From positions 1-32,733 of the forward strand of contig JBPCOJ010000122.1 of assembly GCA_051000345.1 (NCBI GenBank): a stretch of DNA of 32,733 nucleotides, given 5' to 3'. Shown here one piece after another: positions 7,668 to 16,785 of the stretch. Positions within the stretch are counted from its first letter, which is position 1; the number at the start of each line of letters is the position of its first letter. The position numbers and the translations under genes are program-made. Below the pieces are notes generated by a model that saw only the letters and a list, made by a program, of their open reading frames with translations, searched no databases and had not been told where the DNA came from. This stretch comes from JBHENC01 sp051000345. Its GTDB lineage: Bacteria > Acidobacteriota > Blastocatellia > Pyrinomonadales > Pyrinomonadaceae.

Positions 7668-8957
7668 TCATTCTGCTCTCAATGCTTCAATCGGATCGAG
7701 CTTCGCCGCGCTCCACGCAGGCCAAAGGCCGCTGATGATGCCGACGAGTGATGATACGGTGACGCCTAAAATTGCCGAGCCTGCGCTTAACAAAAGCGGA
7801 AAGCCGAGAAGCAATGAAAGTGTGTAGGCGAGGCCGAAGCCGACGATGACGCCGAGCGCGCCGCCGATGGCTGACACCACGACGGCCTCCGTTAAGAATT
7901 GCATCAGTATGTCCGTGCGGCGCGCGCCGATAGCTTTGCGTATGCCGATTTCTTTCGTGCGCTCTGTGACGGACACCAGCATGATGTTCATCACGACGAT
8001 GCCGCCGACAACCAAAGAAATAGCGGCGACGCCGATGGTGACGATGTAGATGTTCGATGTCGCTTTGCCGTAGATGTCTAAGAACACATCCTGCGTTTCG
8101 AGCGCAAAGCCGTCGTCTTCGTCTGCGAAGGTGCGCCCGCGACGATTGCGCATGATGGCGCGCACCTGATCTTCGGATTCTTCCAACTGCGCCGCTGTCG
8201 GGACTTGAATGTAAACGACGAGTGAATCGCGCGAGCCGAAAATCTTTTGATGCGTCGCGTAGGGAATCATGATGAAGTTGTCGCGCGAGAGGCCGAAGAT
8301 TTTGCCGAACGGTTCGGCGACACCGACGATCTGGAATGGATGCCCGGCGATTCTTACTTCCTGATTCAGCACGCGATCAGCCGACGCGCCGCCGAAAAGA
8401 TTTTCGAGTATGTCAGTTCCGACAACGCACACATCGCGCGCCGCCGTGCCTTCGCTCTCCGTCCAAGTGCGTCCCGTAGAGATGTTGACGGCGTTGATGT
8501 CGAACATCGAAATGGTTGAACCGCGCACGGCAACGCCTTCGGATTTTTGATCTTCGTGTTTGACGATCTGGCGCGTGTCTGCGGAAACGCCCGTGCGCCA
8601 GCAGGCCGTGCATAAACGCATAATCGCCTCTGCGTCATCCTGCACGACATCCTTGCGCTTGTTGTATTTGATGAATTCCTCGCGCGATTTGATGAACTGC
8701 GGGCGCTTCGAGATGGTGTAGACGGTGGAGCCTTGCGAGGAAAAAGTGGACGCGACGGTTTGATCCAAGCCCTTGATGATCGTTACAACCGCGATCACCG
8801 CCGCGACGCCGACGACGATGCCGACGAGCGTCAACGCCGTTCGCAATTTATTCGCGCGAAGACTTCCGACGGCGACGCGGAAGGATTCCCAGAGCGGCAG
8901 CAAAAGAGAGGGAAAAGTTTTCAGTTTTCGGTTTTCAGTTTTTAGCATACGAGCCAT
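7668..8957 (-). CDS. MacB-type ABC transporter permease (first of the array)
   Basis: The 429-residue product has an N-terminal helix (SLRANKLRTALTLVGIVVGV), a MacB_PCD-like domain, and an FtsX domain with VMNIMLVSVTERTKEIGIRK, ending DPIEALRAE. The ATG at 8957 is chosen because AGGGA lies just upstream. ATG 8948 and a TTG at 8978 are alternatives. The codons after the start (LKTENRKLKTF) are written by AAAACTG-type repeat DNA, so the natural N-terminus may begin further in, near LWESFRVAV. The periplasmic domain contains a Cys pair (LCTACWRTG) absent from the other four. It follows the ATPase gene by about 50 bases and is probably its primary partner. Confidence 0.9.
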   Translation of the reverse strand: MARMLKTENRKLKTFPSLLLPLWESFRVAVGSLRANKLRTALTLVGIVVGVAAVIAVVTIIKGLDQTVASTFSSQGSTVYTISKRPQFIKSREEFIKYNKRKDVVQDDAEAIMRLCTACWRTGVSADTRQIVKHEDQKSEGVAVRGSTISMFDINAVNISTGRTWTESEGTAARDVCVVGTDILENLFGGASADRVLNQEVRIAGHPFQIVGVAEPFGKIFGLSRDNFIMIPYATHQKIFGSRDSLVVYIQVPTAAQLEESEDQVRAIMRNRRGRTFADEDDGFALETQDVFLDIYGKATSNIYIVTIGVAAISLVVGGIVVMNIMLVSVTERTKEIGIRKAIGARRTDILMQFLTEAVVVSAIGGALGVIVGFGLAYTLSLLLGFPLLLSAGSAILGVTVSSLVGIISGLWPAWSAAKLDPIEALRAE

Positions 8958-9007
8958 TTGTCCCTGATGCTCACTCAACTTTCGAGAACTGAAAACTGAA
9001 AACTTTT
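8913..9007. repeat. Heptamer-repeat hairpin element C (AAAACTG type)
   Basis: The left arm (8913-8945, read on the minus strand) is AAAACTG/AAAACCG/AAAACTG followed by AAAACTTTT. The right arm (8986-9007) reads AACTGAAAACTGAAAACTTT, matching the left arm's inverse at about 20 of 21 positions. The 40-base loop holds the start codons of the first permease. The element begins immediately next to the stop codon of the ATPase gene (9008) and extends into the permease coding sequence. Confidence 0.75.
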
Positions 9008-9838
<831 letters not shown>

Positions 9839-9841
9839 CGC

Positions 9842-11410
9842 TTATTTGGCCTCGTTGGTATTGCCGTTGGCGGCAGCGGCGGCAGATTTGCGCGTTTGCC
9901 GTTTGACGGTTGAAGTTTCCTTTAAGGTCTTCAGCACGCGGCTGGGGCCTGTGATGACTTCCATTCCGGCTTGCAGCCCGCTCGTGATTTCGATGTCGGA
10001 TTCGCCCGTGATGCCGGTCGTGACTTCGACGAATTTAGGTTTATTGTTCGCTTGCAAAACGTAGACGCCTTTGATGTCCTTCGGTTTTTCTGCGGTCACG
10101 GGCGGCGGCGCGGCATTGTTGTTCGCCAGCGTTGCGGCGGGCGTCGGCTGTTTTTCGATGATGGCTTGCAGCGGCACGGCGAGAACGTTTTGTTTCGTCT
10201 TGGTTGTAATCGTCGCGGTGGCACTCATGCCGGGACGAAGGCCGTTGCGCACTTCATCAGGCACGTCACGTGTTTCGATAATAACGCGAAATTCTTTTGC
10301 TTCCTGCGTGTTGATGCGCTGGGAGAGTCCGCCCTGCGTGTCGGATTTGCCGACGGCGAGCGGATTCTTTTGCGTCACGACGCCAACGAGTTCGCGGTCA
10401 CCGAAGGCATCGACTTTAATTTTCGCTATTTGTCCGACTTCGACGTTGGCGATTTCCGTTTCATCAACATTGACTTCGACGTTGATCGTTGACATATCGG
10501 CGATGGTCATTAAAGGAGTTGAAGAGAAGCTTGCAACTGCGAATTCGCCGACGCGCGTCGGCAAGTCCGCGATAACTCCCGTCAGCGGCGAAACCTGTGT
10601 GGCTTTGGAGCGCTGGCTGGACGAGCCGCGCAAGATAGCCTGCTGTTGCGTGGCGCGCGCTTCGCTTGTGGCGACGCCGGACTGCGCGCGCTGCACACCC
10701 GTTTGCGAATCGCGCACGGCGACGCGTTGCTGGTTGGCGCGCGCCTGTGCTTCCTGCACGCCGAGCTTTTGCGCTTGAAGCTGCGCCTGTGCCGTGCGGA
10801 GCGCGACTTGCGATTGTTCCACACGGTCGCGCGCCGTGTCGTATTCGGAGCGGGATGCGACGCCGGACTCGATCAATTCCGTCGTGCGCTTGAGTTCGCG
10901 CTGCGCCGTATTGACATCGACTTGCGCGCGGTCAACGCTTGTCTGCGCCGTAATAATTCCTTGCCGCGCCTGCGCTACCGCCGCTTCGGAAACCGTTAAG
11001 CCCTGTCTGGCCTGTGCGACGGCGTTCTCGGCGGCGAGAATCTGCGTGCGCGCGTTCTGCACATCGCTCAAGGCGGCCTGCACGCCCGCAGCCTGCGCTT
11101 CCTGACTCGATTGAAGTTGCGTCGGATCGAGCCGGACGAGCGGCTGGCCTTGCTTCACCTGATCGCCTTCCTTAACGTAAATCTCTTCGATGCGCCCGGC
11201 GACTTCGCTCGTCAGTTTAATAAAGCGCACGGGGCGCACTTCGCCGGAAGCCGTAACGGTCGAGCGCAGTTCCGTGCGCGGCTCAACCTTAACGGTCGTC
11301 ACTTCCGGCTCGTCCTTGCGGTTGGCGAAAATACTGATGGCGACGATTGCGACGAGCGCGACAAGCACGGCGCTGCCGATGATGATTTTTCTTTTGCGGC
11401 TCAGAGCCAT
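9842..11410 (-). CDS. MacA/HlyD-type periplasmic adaptor subunit
   Basis: The 522-residue protein has an N-terminal membrane anchor (about residues 8-28) and a biotinyl-lipoyl-like half (VRPVRFIKLTSEVAGRIEEI). A long coiled-coil hairpin spans about residues 85-260, rich in Ala/Gln with repeated AQARQG units. It is followed by the second lipoyl half (SPLTGVIADLP), beta-barrel and membrane-proximal domains. It is longer than typical MacA (about 370 residues), through the hairpin and a linker around residue 430 (TPAATLANNNAAPPPV). The expected role is to bridge inner-membrane permeases to an outer-membrane channel; no TolC-like gene is in the window. It is the first gene of the array, and its promoter should lie in 11411-11782. 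Confidence 0.92.
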   Translation of the reverse strand: MALSRKRKIIIGSAVLVALVAIVAISIFANRKDEPEVTTVKVEPRTELRSTVTASGEVRPVRFIKLTSEVAGRIEEIYVKEGDQVKQGQPLVRLDPTQLQSSQEAQAAGVQAALSDVQNARTQILAAENAVAQARQGLTVSEAAVAQARQGIITAQTSVDRAQVDVNTAQRELKRTTELIESGVASRSEYDTARDRVEQSQVALRTAQAQLQAQKLGVQEAQARANQQRVAVRDSQTGVQRAQSGVATSEARATQQQAILRGSSSQRSKATQVSPLTGVIADLPTRVGEFAVASFSSTPLMTIADMSTINVEVNVDETEIANVEVGQIAKIKVDAFGDRELVGVVTQKNPLAVGKSDTQGGLSQRINTQEAKEFRVIIETRDVPDEVRNGLRPGMSATATITTKTKQNVLAVPLQAIIEKQPTPAATLANNNAAPPPVTAEKPKDIKGVYVLQANNKPKFVEVTTGITGESDIEITSGLQAGMEVITGPSRVLKTLKETSTVKRQTRKSAAAAANGNTNEAK

Positions 11411-11782
11411 GATCGTTTCTGTCCTTTTGGAAGAATGCTTGATGAAAGCGGCGGGCGCGTGAAAACTAAACGAAGAACACGCGTCCGGTAAAAACTTTTA
11501 CGTTAAAAACGGCGGCACGGTTTCATCATAATACAAAGTCTGCGCGGCGCGGCTGCATACGGCCTGATATAGCCTTCGCTGTCGTGCCTTTTTCCCGGAC
11601 AGCGCCCCGCATTGCTCGTGCGGCGGAACGAATGCGAGTTGGCGCGCCGCTTCTTTCGCGTTACAATATGCGGCGCGCTTCCGGCATGAAGGGCGAATAT
11701 CGTCCGAAGATAGCGCATACTTTTGCGGAGCGCCAACGCTCTCCTTGCCGTATCATAACAAGCGCGAACGAGTGGAACTCTT
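11411..11782. other. Divergent intergenic region, no gene seen
   Basis: These 372 bases separate the adaptor (minus) from the zinc-ribbon/FHA gene (plus) and should hold both promoters. No convincing -35/-10 pair is visible. AAAGGACAG lies about 11 bases before the adaptor ATG. At 11525-11577 a segment reads, on the minus strand, GGCTATATCAGGCCGTATGC and further on CTTTGTATTATGATG. This is weakly like the sequence at 19205-19240 and the cores of the heptamer elements. Confidence 0.5.
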
Positions 11783-12373
11783 ATGCTTACCTGCGAAAGG
11801 TGCAAAACGGATAATCTCGAAGGCTCGCAGTATTGCGATGAATGCGGCGCGCCTTTAATCGACACGGCGCGCACCAGAAGACCAACCGTCACGACGGACG
11901 ATGTGTCGGGCAGCGCAACCGACGGTAACATTATGTCTGAGAAAACCATTGTGGCCGCGCACGCGGAGGGCGGCGGCAATCGAGTAGAAGGAGCACCAGC
12001 TATGGCTCAGGCTTCCGGCGCGATGACCGCGCTTGACGGCGCACACGCCAGACTGATTATTCAACGCGGGCGTTCGACGGGCAAACAATTTTCGCTGCAT
12101 GAGGATGAAGCGCAGATTGGCCGCTGGGACGCAGACGGCGGCGTTTTCCCGGACGTCGATCTCGACGCCGACGACCCGGAAGCAAAGGTCTCGCGCCGCC
12201 ACGCGCGCATCACGCGGCGCGGCAGCGAATACTTTGTCGAAGACCTCGGCTCGACCAACGGCACGTTCGTTAATCGCGGGCGACGCCTTTTGCCGGGTGA
12301 CAGGCAAGCCTTGCGCGACGGTGACGAAATCATCGTCGGCAAAACATTTTTGCGCTTTCAAATCGCCAAATGA
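11783..12373 (+). CDS. Zinc-ribbon and FHA domain protein
   Basis: The 196-residue protein starts with a double-CXXC zinc ribbon (residues 4-23, CERC...CDEC). A low-complexity linker of about 60 residues follows, then a C-terminal FHA domain (about 88-194) with the phosphothreonine-binding GRWD, SRRHARI and GSTNGTF motifs. FHA domains bind phosphothreonine peptides, so this is probably a reader of the kinase encoded next. Its zinc-ribbon plus FHA plan equals the C-terminal third of that kinase, including the shared FPxVDL and KVSRRHARI blocks, so the two share an origin. It heads the five-gene signalling cluster on the plus strand. Confidence 0.9.
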   Translation: MLTCERCKTDNLEGSQYCDECGAPLIDTARTRRPTVTTDDVSGSATDGNIMSEKTIVAAHAEGGGNRVEGAPAMAQASGAMTALDGAHARLIIQRGRSTGKQFSLHEDEAQIGRWDADGGVFPDVDLDADDPEAKVSRRHARITRRGSEYFVEDLGSTNGTFVNRGRRLLPGDRQALRDGDEIIVGKTFLRFQIAK

Positions 12374-12508
12374 ATTGGAAACACCAAACGAATCGAAACG
12401 CGAAAGCCTTGACCGGCGCGCGCTTTTGTAGAGACTCCGGCTTTCAAGAACTTTTACGCTCGCAAGTGTGCTTTCGTTGGAAACAATCAATAACTGAGTC
12501 GTCGAAAT

Positions 12509-14266
12509 ATGTCTGTGTGCGATAAATGCGGTGCGGCGGTGGCAGCGGGCGATGCGTTCTGCGGCGTGTGCGGAGCGAGCCAACAAGCTGCCGGAAACGA
12601 TGCGGCGGCAACGCCTGATGCGGGCGGCACTGCCGCTGCGACGGCGACGGTAACTGCGCTCTCTTCAACTGCGCCGCACGACACTGAAACAGACCACACC
12701 CACGCTGCTGAAACAGATCATTTACAGACAGATCATACAATCGAGGATCAATCACCTTCGCCGGACGCGCCCGAACCCGCGCACGCAAATGCCACGCGCC
12801 AAGTATCTTCGGTCTTCGATGCCGACAGCACGCCGTCAACGGGCGCTCTCGGTGAGTCTTCGGGCATTGACGGAAATAATGCCACCACCGGAGGCCGTCG
12901 TCCGACCAATAAACAACTCGAACCGGACTTTGAATTGAACGAGCGCTATCATATCGTCCGGCGCATCGGCGGCGGCGGCATGGGCGCAGTTTATTTAGCC
13001 AAAGACCGCCATCTGGGTGACGCGCCGCGCGCCGTCAAGGAAATGATCGAATCGCACATAGACGATGCGCAGCACGCCAAAGCCATCGGCGATTTTCGTC
13101 GTGAATCCCTGCTGCTAACTTCGCTCGAGCATCCTTCGATCCCGACCATCTACGATTATTTTTACGAGGAAGACGCCGGACGCTTTTATCTCGTGATGAA
13201 ATACATTTCGGGCGGCGACTTCGCTTCGCGTTTGCGCAATGCTCCCGGCGGACGCATTGATGAAAAGACCGTCGTCGAGTGGTGCATACAAGTCGCGGAC
13301 GTGCTTGATTATCTGCACAACCGTCGCCCGCAAATTATTTACCGCGATTTGAAGCCAGCGAACTTGATGATCGACGGCAATTCAGGCCGCGTGATGATAA
13401 TCGACTTCGGCATCGCGCGTTGGGTCAACAAAGAAGAAAAGGGCGTCACAGCCGTCGGCACAATGGGCTATGCGCCGCCGGAATTGTTCAGCGGCAACGT
13501 TGAGCCGCGTTCCGATTTGTACAGCCTCGGCGCGACGATGTTTCATCTTTTGACGGGTAGCGATCCGCAGGATAATCCGCTGCTTATTTTCGATTTCACG
13601 AAGAACCCGCGCCCGCGCCAAATCAATCCGGCGATGTCTTCCGAAATGGAACGTATGCTGATGCGCGCCGTCGAGTACAAGCCCGAAAACCGCTTTCGCT
13701 CGGCGGCGGAAATGCGCGACGCGCTCTCCGCGCACCTTGAAAGATTGCGCGCCGGAGACATTCACTACGGCTCTGCGCCCGCTTCCGATGTCGGCACTAA
13801 AACGATTCAGGCGGAAATGGTTTACTGCGGTTTTTGCGGAGGCCGCATCGCTGCCGACGATCTGTTTTGCGCGCACTGCGGAGCAAAGCAGCCGCTGGCG
13901 GGCGCAGGCTCCAGCTCCGCCTTGCGTGCCTCGCGCGCGACTGCCAAATTGATTGTCGCAGGCACCACCGAACTCGATGCCACCTTCGCGCTCGAACGTG
14001 AAAACAGTCTGCTGGGGCGCAGCGATCCGCACTCGAATATTTTCCCCGAAGTCGATCTCTCTAAGTATGACCGCGAAACGAAAGTCTCGCGCCGCCACGC
14101 GCGCATACGCAGGCAGGGCGACACATACTTGATCGAAGATTTAGGCTCGGCCAACGGCACATGGATCAACGACGCCGTGCGCCTCGCGCCGAATCAACCG
14201 CGCGCTTTAGAGAGCGGCGACAGACTGCGCCTCGGCGAAACAACGCTGCACTTTTTACTCGGATGA
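12509..14266 (+). CDS. Ser/Thr protein kinase with two zinc ribbons and FHA
   Basis: The domain order in this 585-residue protein is: N-terminal zinc ribbon (residues 4-23, CDKC...CGVC); a disordered acidic/Thr-rich linker (about 25-145); a Hanks-type kinase; a second zinc ribbon (about 438-456, CGFC...CAHC); and an FHA domain (about 485-585). The kinase has the glycine loop IGGGGMG (near 154), AVKEM lysine (about 176), YRDLKPAN catalytic loop (about 278), IDFG (about 299) and YAPPEL. HRD is YRD here, a tolerated variant. There is no transmembrane helix, so it is predicted to be cytosolic. The FHA domain could bind its own phosphorylated linker or the neighbouring proteins. Confidence 0.93.
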   Translation: MSVCDKCGAAVAAGDAFCGVCGASQQAAGNDAAATPDAGGTAAATATVTALSSTAPHDTETDHTHAAETDHLQTDHTIEDQSPSPDAPEPAHANATRQVSSVFDADSTPSTGALGESSGIDGNNATTGGRRPTNKQLEPDFELNERYHIVRRIGGGGMGAVYLAKDRHLGDAPRAVKEMIESHIDDAQHAKAIGDFRRESLLLTSLEHPSIPTIYDYFYEEDAGRFYLVMKYISGGDFASRLRNAPGGRIDEKTVVEWCIQVADVLDYLHNRRPQIIYRDLKPANLMIDGNSGRVMIIDFGIARWVNKEEKGVTAVGTMGYAPPELFSGNVEPRSDLYSLGATMFHLLTGSDPQDNPLLIFDFTKNPRPRQINPAMSSEMERMLMRAVEYKPENRFRSAAEMRDALSAHLERLRAGDIHYGSAPASDVGTKTIQAEMVYCGFCGGRIAADDLFCAHCGAKQPLAGAGSSSALRASRATAKLIVAGTTELDATFALERENSLLGRSDPHSNIFPEVDLSKYDRETKVSRRHARIRRQGDTYLIEDLGSANGTWINDAVRLAPNQPRALESGDRLRLGETTLHFLLG

Positions 14267-14277
14267 AGGAACAGAAA

Positions 14278-14403
14278 CCAGTAGACAGTGGGCAGTAGTG
14301 GTCAGAAGTCAGAAAGAAGCGCCTGAAGCATATAGTATGAACGTCGACGCAACTATCGGCGCTTTACTATTCTTATCACCAACCACTGTCCACTAACTAC
14401 TCG
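14278..14403. repeat. Heptamer-repeat hairpin element D
   Basis: The left arm (14278-14318) is built of units such as GTAGACA, GTGGGCA, GTCAGAA, GTCAGAA. The right arm (about 14371-14403) is an imperfect inverse (CTTATCACCAACCACTGTCC). The core at 14336-14370 reads TATGAACGTCGACGCAACTA and continues TCGGCGCTTTACTATTC. It fills the gap between the kinase and the RDD gene. Confidence 0.7.
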
Positions 14404-14408
14404 CTTTT

Positions 14409-14933
14409 ATGACTACGCAACCCGAACAAACAATGCTGCCGCGAAAATCGAGCGGCGCGCGCGTGCGAACTTTGAGTGCTGCGCAGACGGAGCAGCTTCG
14501 CGCGCCCTTCGCGTTGCGTTGCGGAGCGCTGTTGATAGATTACTCGCTGCTTGCGGGCATTCTCGCTTGCAGCACAATCTTTGCGGGCGTTCTAGGCGGC
14601 AATGCGCGGACGGCGGGCGGCGCAGCGAATACGCTCGGCTGGTTGATTGTCGTGGGCGTAGGGTTCTTGAACTTCGTCGTGTTTGCCGGAACACGCGGGC
14701 GAACGCTTGGCAAGTGGGCAACGGGAATTCACATCGAGCGAACAAACGGAGCCTTGCCCGGCATGGGTCATACGGCGTTGCGCCACTTAATCGGCTATCC
14801 GCTATCTTTGATCGTATTCGGAATCGGTTTTCTCCTCGCGGCCTTCGATGCACGGGGGCGCGCGCTGCATGATCGCTTGGCTGGCACGCTGGTCGTGCGC
14901 GATGTGGAACAACGCCGCCGCATTGTTCGTTAA
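14409..14933 (+). CDS. RDD family membrane protein
   Basis: The 174-residue protein has a polar N-terminus (about 30 residues) and then an RDD domain. It opens PFALRCGALLIDYSLLAG, where the Arg and Asp of the family name fall, followed by helices around residues 44-62, 76-97 and 137-155. The GRTLGKWATGIHIER motif and the closing ALHDRLAGTLVV block are typical. Its length matches the family. The function of RDD proteins is not settled; some have been linked to ion transport. Here it sits inside the kinase/phosphatase cluster and may be a membrane target or partner of the signalling proteins. Confidence 0.88.
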   Translation: MTTQPEQTMLPRKSSGARVRTLSAAQTEQLRAPFALRCGALLIDYSLLAGILACSTIFAGVLGGNARTAGGAANTLGWLIVVGVGFLNFVVFAGTRGRTLGKWATGIHIERTNGALPGMGHTALRHLIGYPLSLIVFGIGFLLAAFDARGRALHDRLAGTLVVRDVEQRRRIVR

Positions 14934-14965
14934 GGATGTGCGTGAGTGCCTCGTGAGTAATTGCG

Positions 14966-16504
14966 ATGACAAAACACTGTTCTAGTTGCGGTGCCTTTTC
15001 TTCCAACGAAGCGCGCTTTTGCCGTTTGTGCGGCGCGCCATTCGGAGCAATGCCTGCAAGCGACAGCAGCAGCAGCAGCGGCGGCAATAATAGAAGCGAC
15101 AATGTTCCCGTTTCACCACTTGCCGAAACCGTGCCGCTCTCCGACGTAGGGCGCGCCACAGAAAACCTTTCCCAAGATGACTCGCGCGGCGGGCGTGCGC
15201 CCGACACTTCCAGAGTCAGCCGCGCGGAGATGGAAGACCTACTCCACCGCCCGCCTTCCGAAGCGACACTGGAAAGAGAAACGAAGCCGCACTCCGCCGC
15301 GCCCGATGCGAGACAGAATAGAGTTGCGGCGCGTTCGCCCGTCGATGCTTCTTCGCCGCCTGCCGCAACCACCCGCGTCGCAGTTCCTCTAACGCAATCG
15401 ACTAAGCCTGTTCAAAAACTTGCAGCGCAAGACAGCGCTGGTCGTCGCCGCCGCTGGCCTGCCATCGCTGTTGCGCTTGTGCTCGCCGCTCTCGTCGGTG
15501 TGGGATTGCTCGTCCGGCTTTACGCTTCACGCCGCGATCAGCCTGCTGCTGCAACTAATACGGCGATGAATGCCGCCAACGACGCGCGGCAAACAATTGA
15601 CGCGCAGCTTGCGGAAGCCACTGCGCTGCTCGCATCCAATGACGTTGACGGCGCTATTATGCGTCTGCGCGAAGTCGTTAAACTCGATCCGTCGAACGCG
15701 CCCGCGCACTTGAAGCTTGCGGAAGCGCTTGATCGCAGCGGCGCGCATGAAGAAGCGATAAGCGAATATCTCGCCGCGACAAAGCTCGATGAACAAGATT
15801 CAAATGCGTGGAGCGCGCTCGCTCACGCACAGTTTGCCGCAAACCGCTTTGACGATGCGGCGGAAAGTTATCGCCGCCTCTCGTTGCTCACGAACAACAA
15901 CGGTTCCGTTTACGGCAACGACGCGCAACTCGAACATGCCGCCGCGCTCGAACACGCAGGGCATACAGAAGAAGCACGCGCGCTGTACCTGAAAATATCA
16001 AGTGCCGCATCCGATGGTGCCGCGCGCCAAACGGCGCAGCAGCGGCTTGCCGGACTCGACGCGCCGCCCGCGCCTTCATCGCCGCCCGTTGCGATAAACG
16101 CCAACAATAACCAACCGAATTCACTTCAGCGCAACGCACGCGCGAACGTTGCGCGCCCGAATGCTGCGCGTCAGGAGGCCGCGACGAATGCTTTGCCCGT
16201 GCCGCCGTCAACGAGCGCGCAATCATCCGCACGCCTGCCCTTCAACGTGCCGCCGCCGACTGCGGCGGGCGCAGCCGGAAGCAATGGCAAGCGCGCCGCA
16301 TTGAATGATCCCGATTCTTATTACATCAAAGGCTTGAGCGTGCTGAACCAGCGCGATCCTAAAGCGCTTCAGCGCGCGGAAGTCGTGACGGCTCTCGGAT
16401 ATTTTCAACGCGCCGCGCAGCCCGGCGGCACGTATCGCGCGGCGGCGCAACAATTAGCAGAGCGCCTCGGCAAGGAATTAGACAAGCGTCGCGGCGTGAA
16501 ATAG
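14966..16504 (+). CDS. Zinc-ribbon, single-TM, TPR protein
   Basis: The 512-residue protein has an N-terminal zinc ribbon (CSSCG...CRLCG, residues 4-21), a long Ser/Pro/Arg-rich linker (about 25-160) and one membrane helix (about 168-188, AIAVALVLAALVGVGLLVRL). TPR-type helical repeats follow (about 205-340, with KLDPSNAPAHLKLAEAL and DSNAWSALAHAQFA), then an Asn/Ala/Pro-rich stretch and a final helical segment (about 445-505). The zinc ribbon and linker should be cytosolic and the TPR part outside the membrane. The many Ser/Thr in the linker are plausible kinase targets. It shares the ribbon type with the kinase and FHA protein, tying it to the cluster. Confidence 0.88.
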   Translation: MTKHCSSCGAFSSNEARFCRLCGAPFGAMPASDSSSSSGGNNRSDNVPVSPLAETVPLSDVGRATENLSQDDSRGGRAPDTSRVSRAEMEDLLHRPPSEATLERETKPHSAAPDARQNRVAARSPVDASSPPAATTRVAVPLTQSTKPVQKLAAQDSAGRRRRWPAIAVALVLAALVGVGLLVRLYASRRDQPAAATNTAMNAANDARQTIDAQLAEATALLASNDVDGAIMRLREVVKLDPSNAPAHLKLAEALDRSGAHEEAISEYLAATKLDEQDSNAWSALAHAQFAANRFDDAAESYRRLSLLTNNNGSVYGNDAQLEHAAALEHAGHTEEARALYLKISSAASDGAARQTAQQRLAGLDAPPAPSSPPVAINANNNQPNSLQRNARANVARPNAARQEAATNALPVPPSTSAQSSARLPFNVPPPTAAGAAGSNGKRAALNDPDSYYIKGLSVLNQRDPKALQRAEVVTALGYFQRAAQPGGTYRAAAQQLAERLGKELDKRRGVK

Positions 16505-16526
16505 TGAGTCTGCAAATAGTAAGTCT

Positions 16527-16701
16527 ACCCAAGTTGCTAGTTATAAATTGCCACTAGCACAAGCCTAGTGGATAGGTTAGGTAGAGAATCGGCTTTAGCC
16601 GAAAGAGTTCGGCTAAAGCCGACAAATTAAGGAATCTTGTCCACTAGCTAAAGCTAGTGGCAACTCAAAGAAACCGATATTCGATAACTAGCAACTTGGG
16701 T
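16527..16701. repeat. Nested palindrome element
   Basis: An 18-base perfect inverted repeat (ACCCAAGTTGCTAGTTAT at 16527-16544, its inverse at 16684-16701) encloses a second pair (TTGCCACTAGC at 16548-16558, inverse at 16653-16663). In the middle, TCGGCTTTAGCCGA (16589-16602) and TCGGCTAAAGCCGA (16609-16622) are inverse copies of each other, and each is itself palindromic. Two local hairpins (CCACTAG...CTAGTGG) lie at 16551-16571 and 16641-16660. It occupies most of the 281-base gap before the phosphatase gene. Confidence 0.85.
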
Positions 16702-16785
16702 TAAGCCTGTAAAAAGTCGAATCATCATTTACCGTTTGTCTTCTTTCGCCGCTAATCCCGAAGCGCTCGATTCATCCATACAGAG

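Noticed and set aside
11855..12586. 243-residue minus-strand open frame
   Set aside because: It is antisense to the zinc-ribbon/FHA gene, whose motifs are unambiguous.
14413..15372. 319-residue minus-strand open frame
   Set aside because: It spans the RDD gene and the start of the zinc-ribbon/TPR gene in antisense and shows only Ser/Arg/Leu-rich shadow composition.
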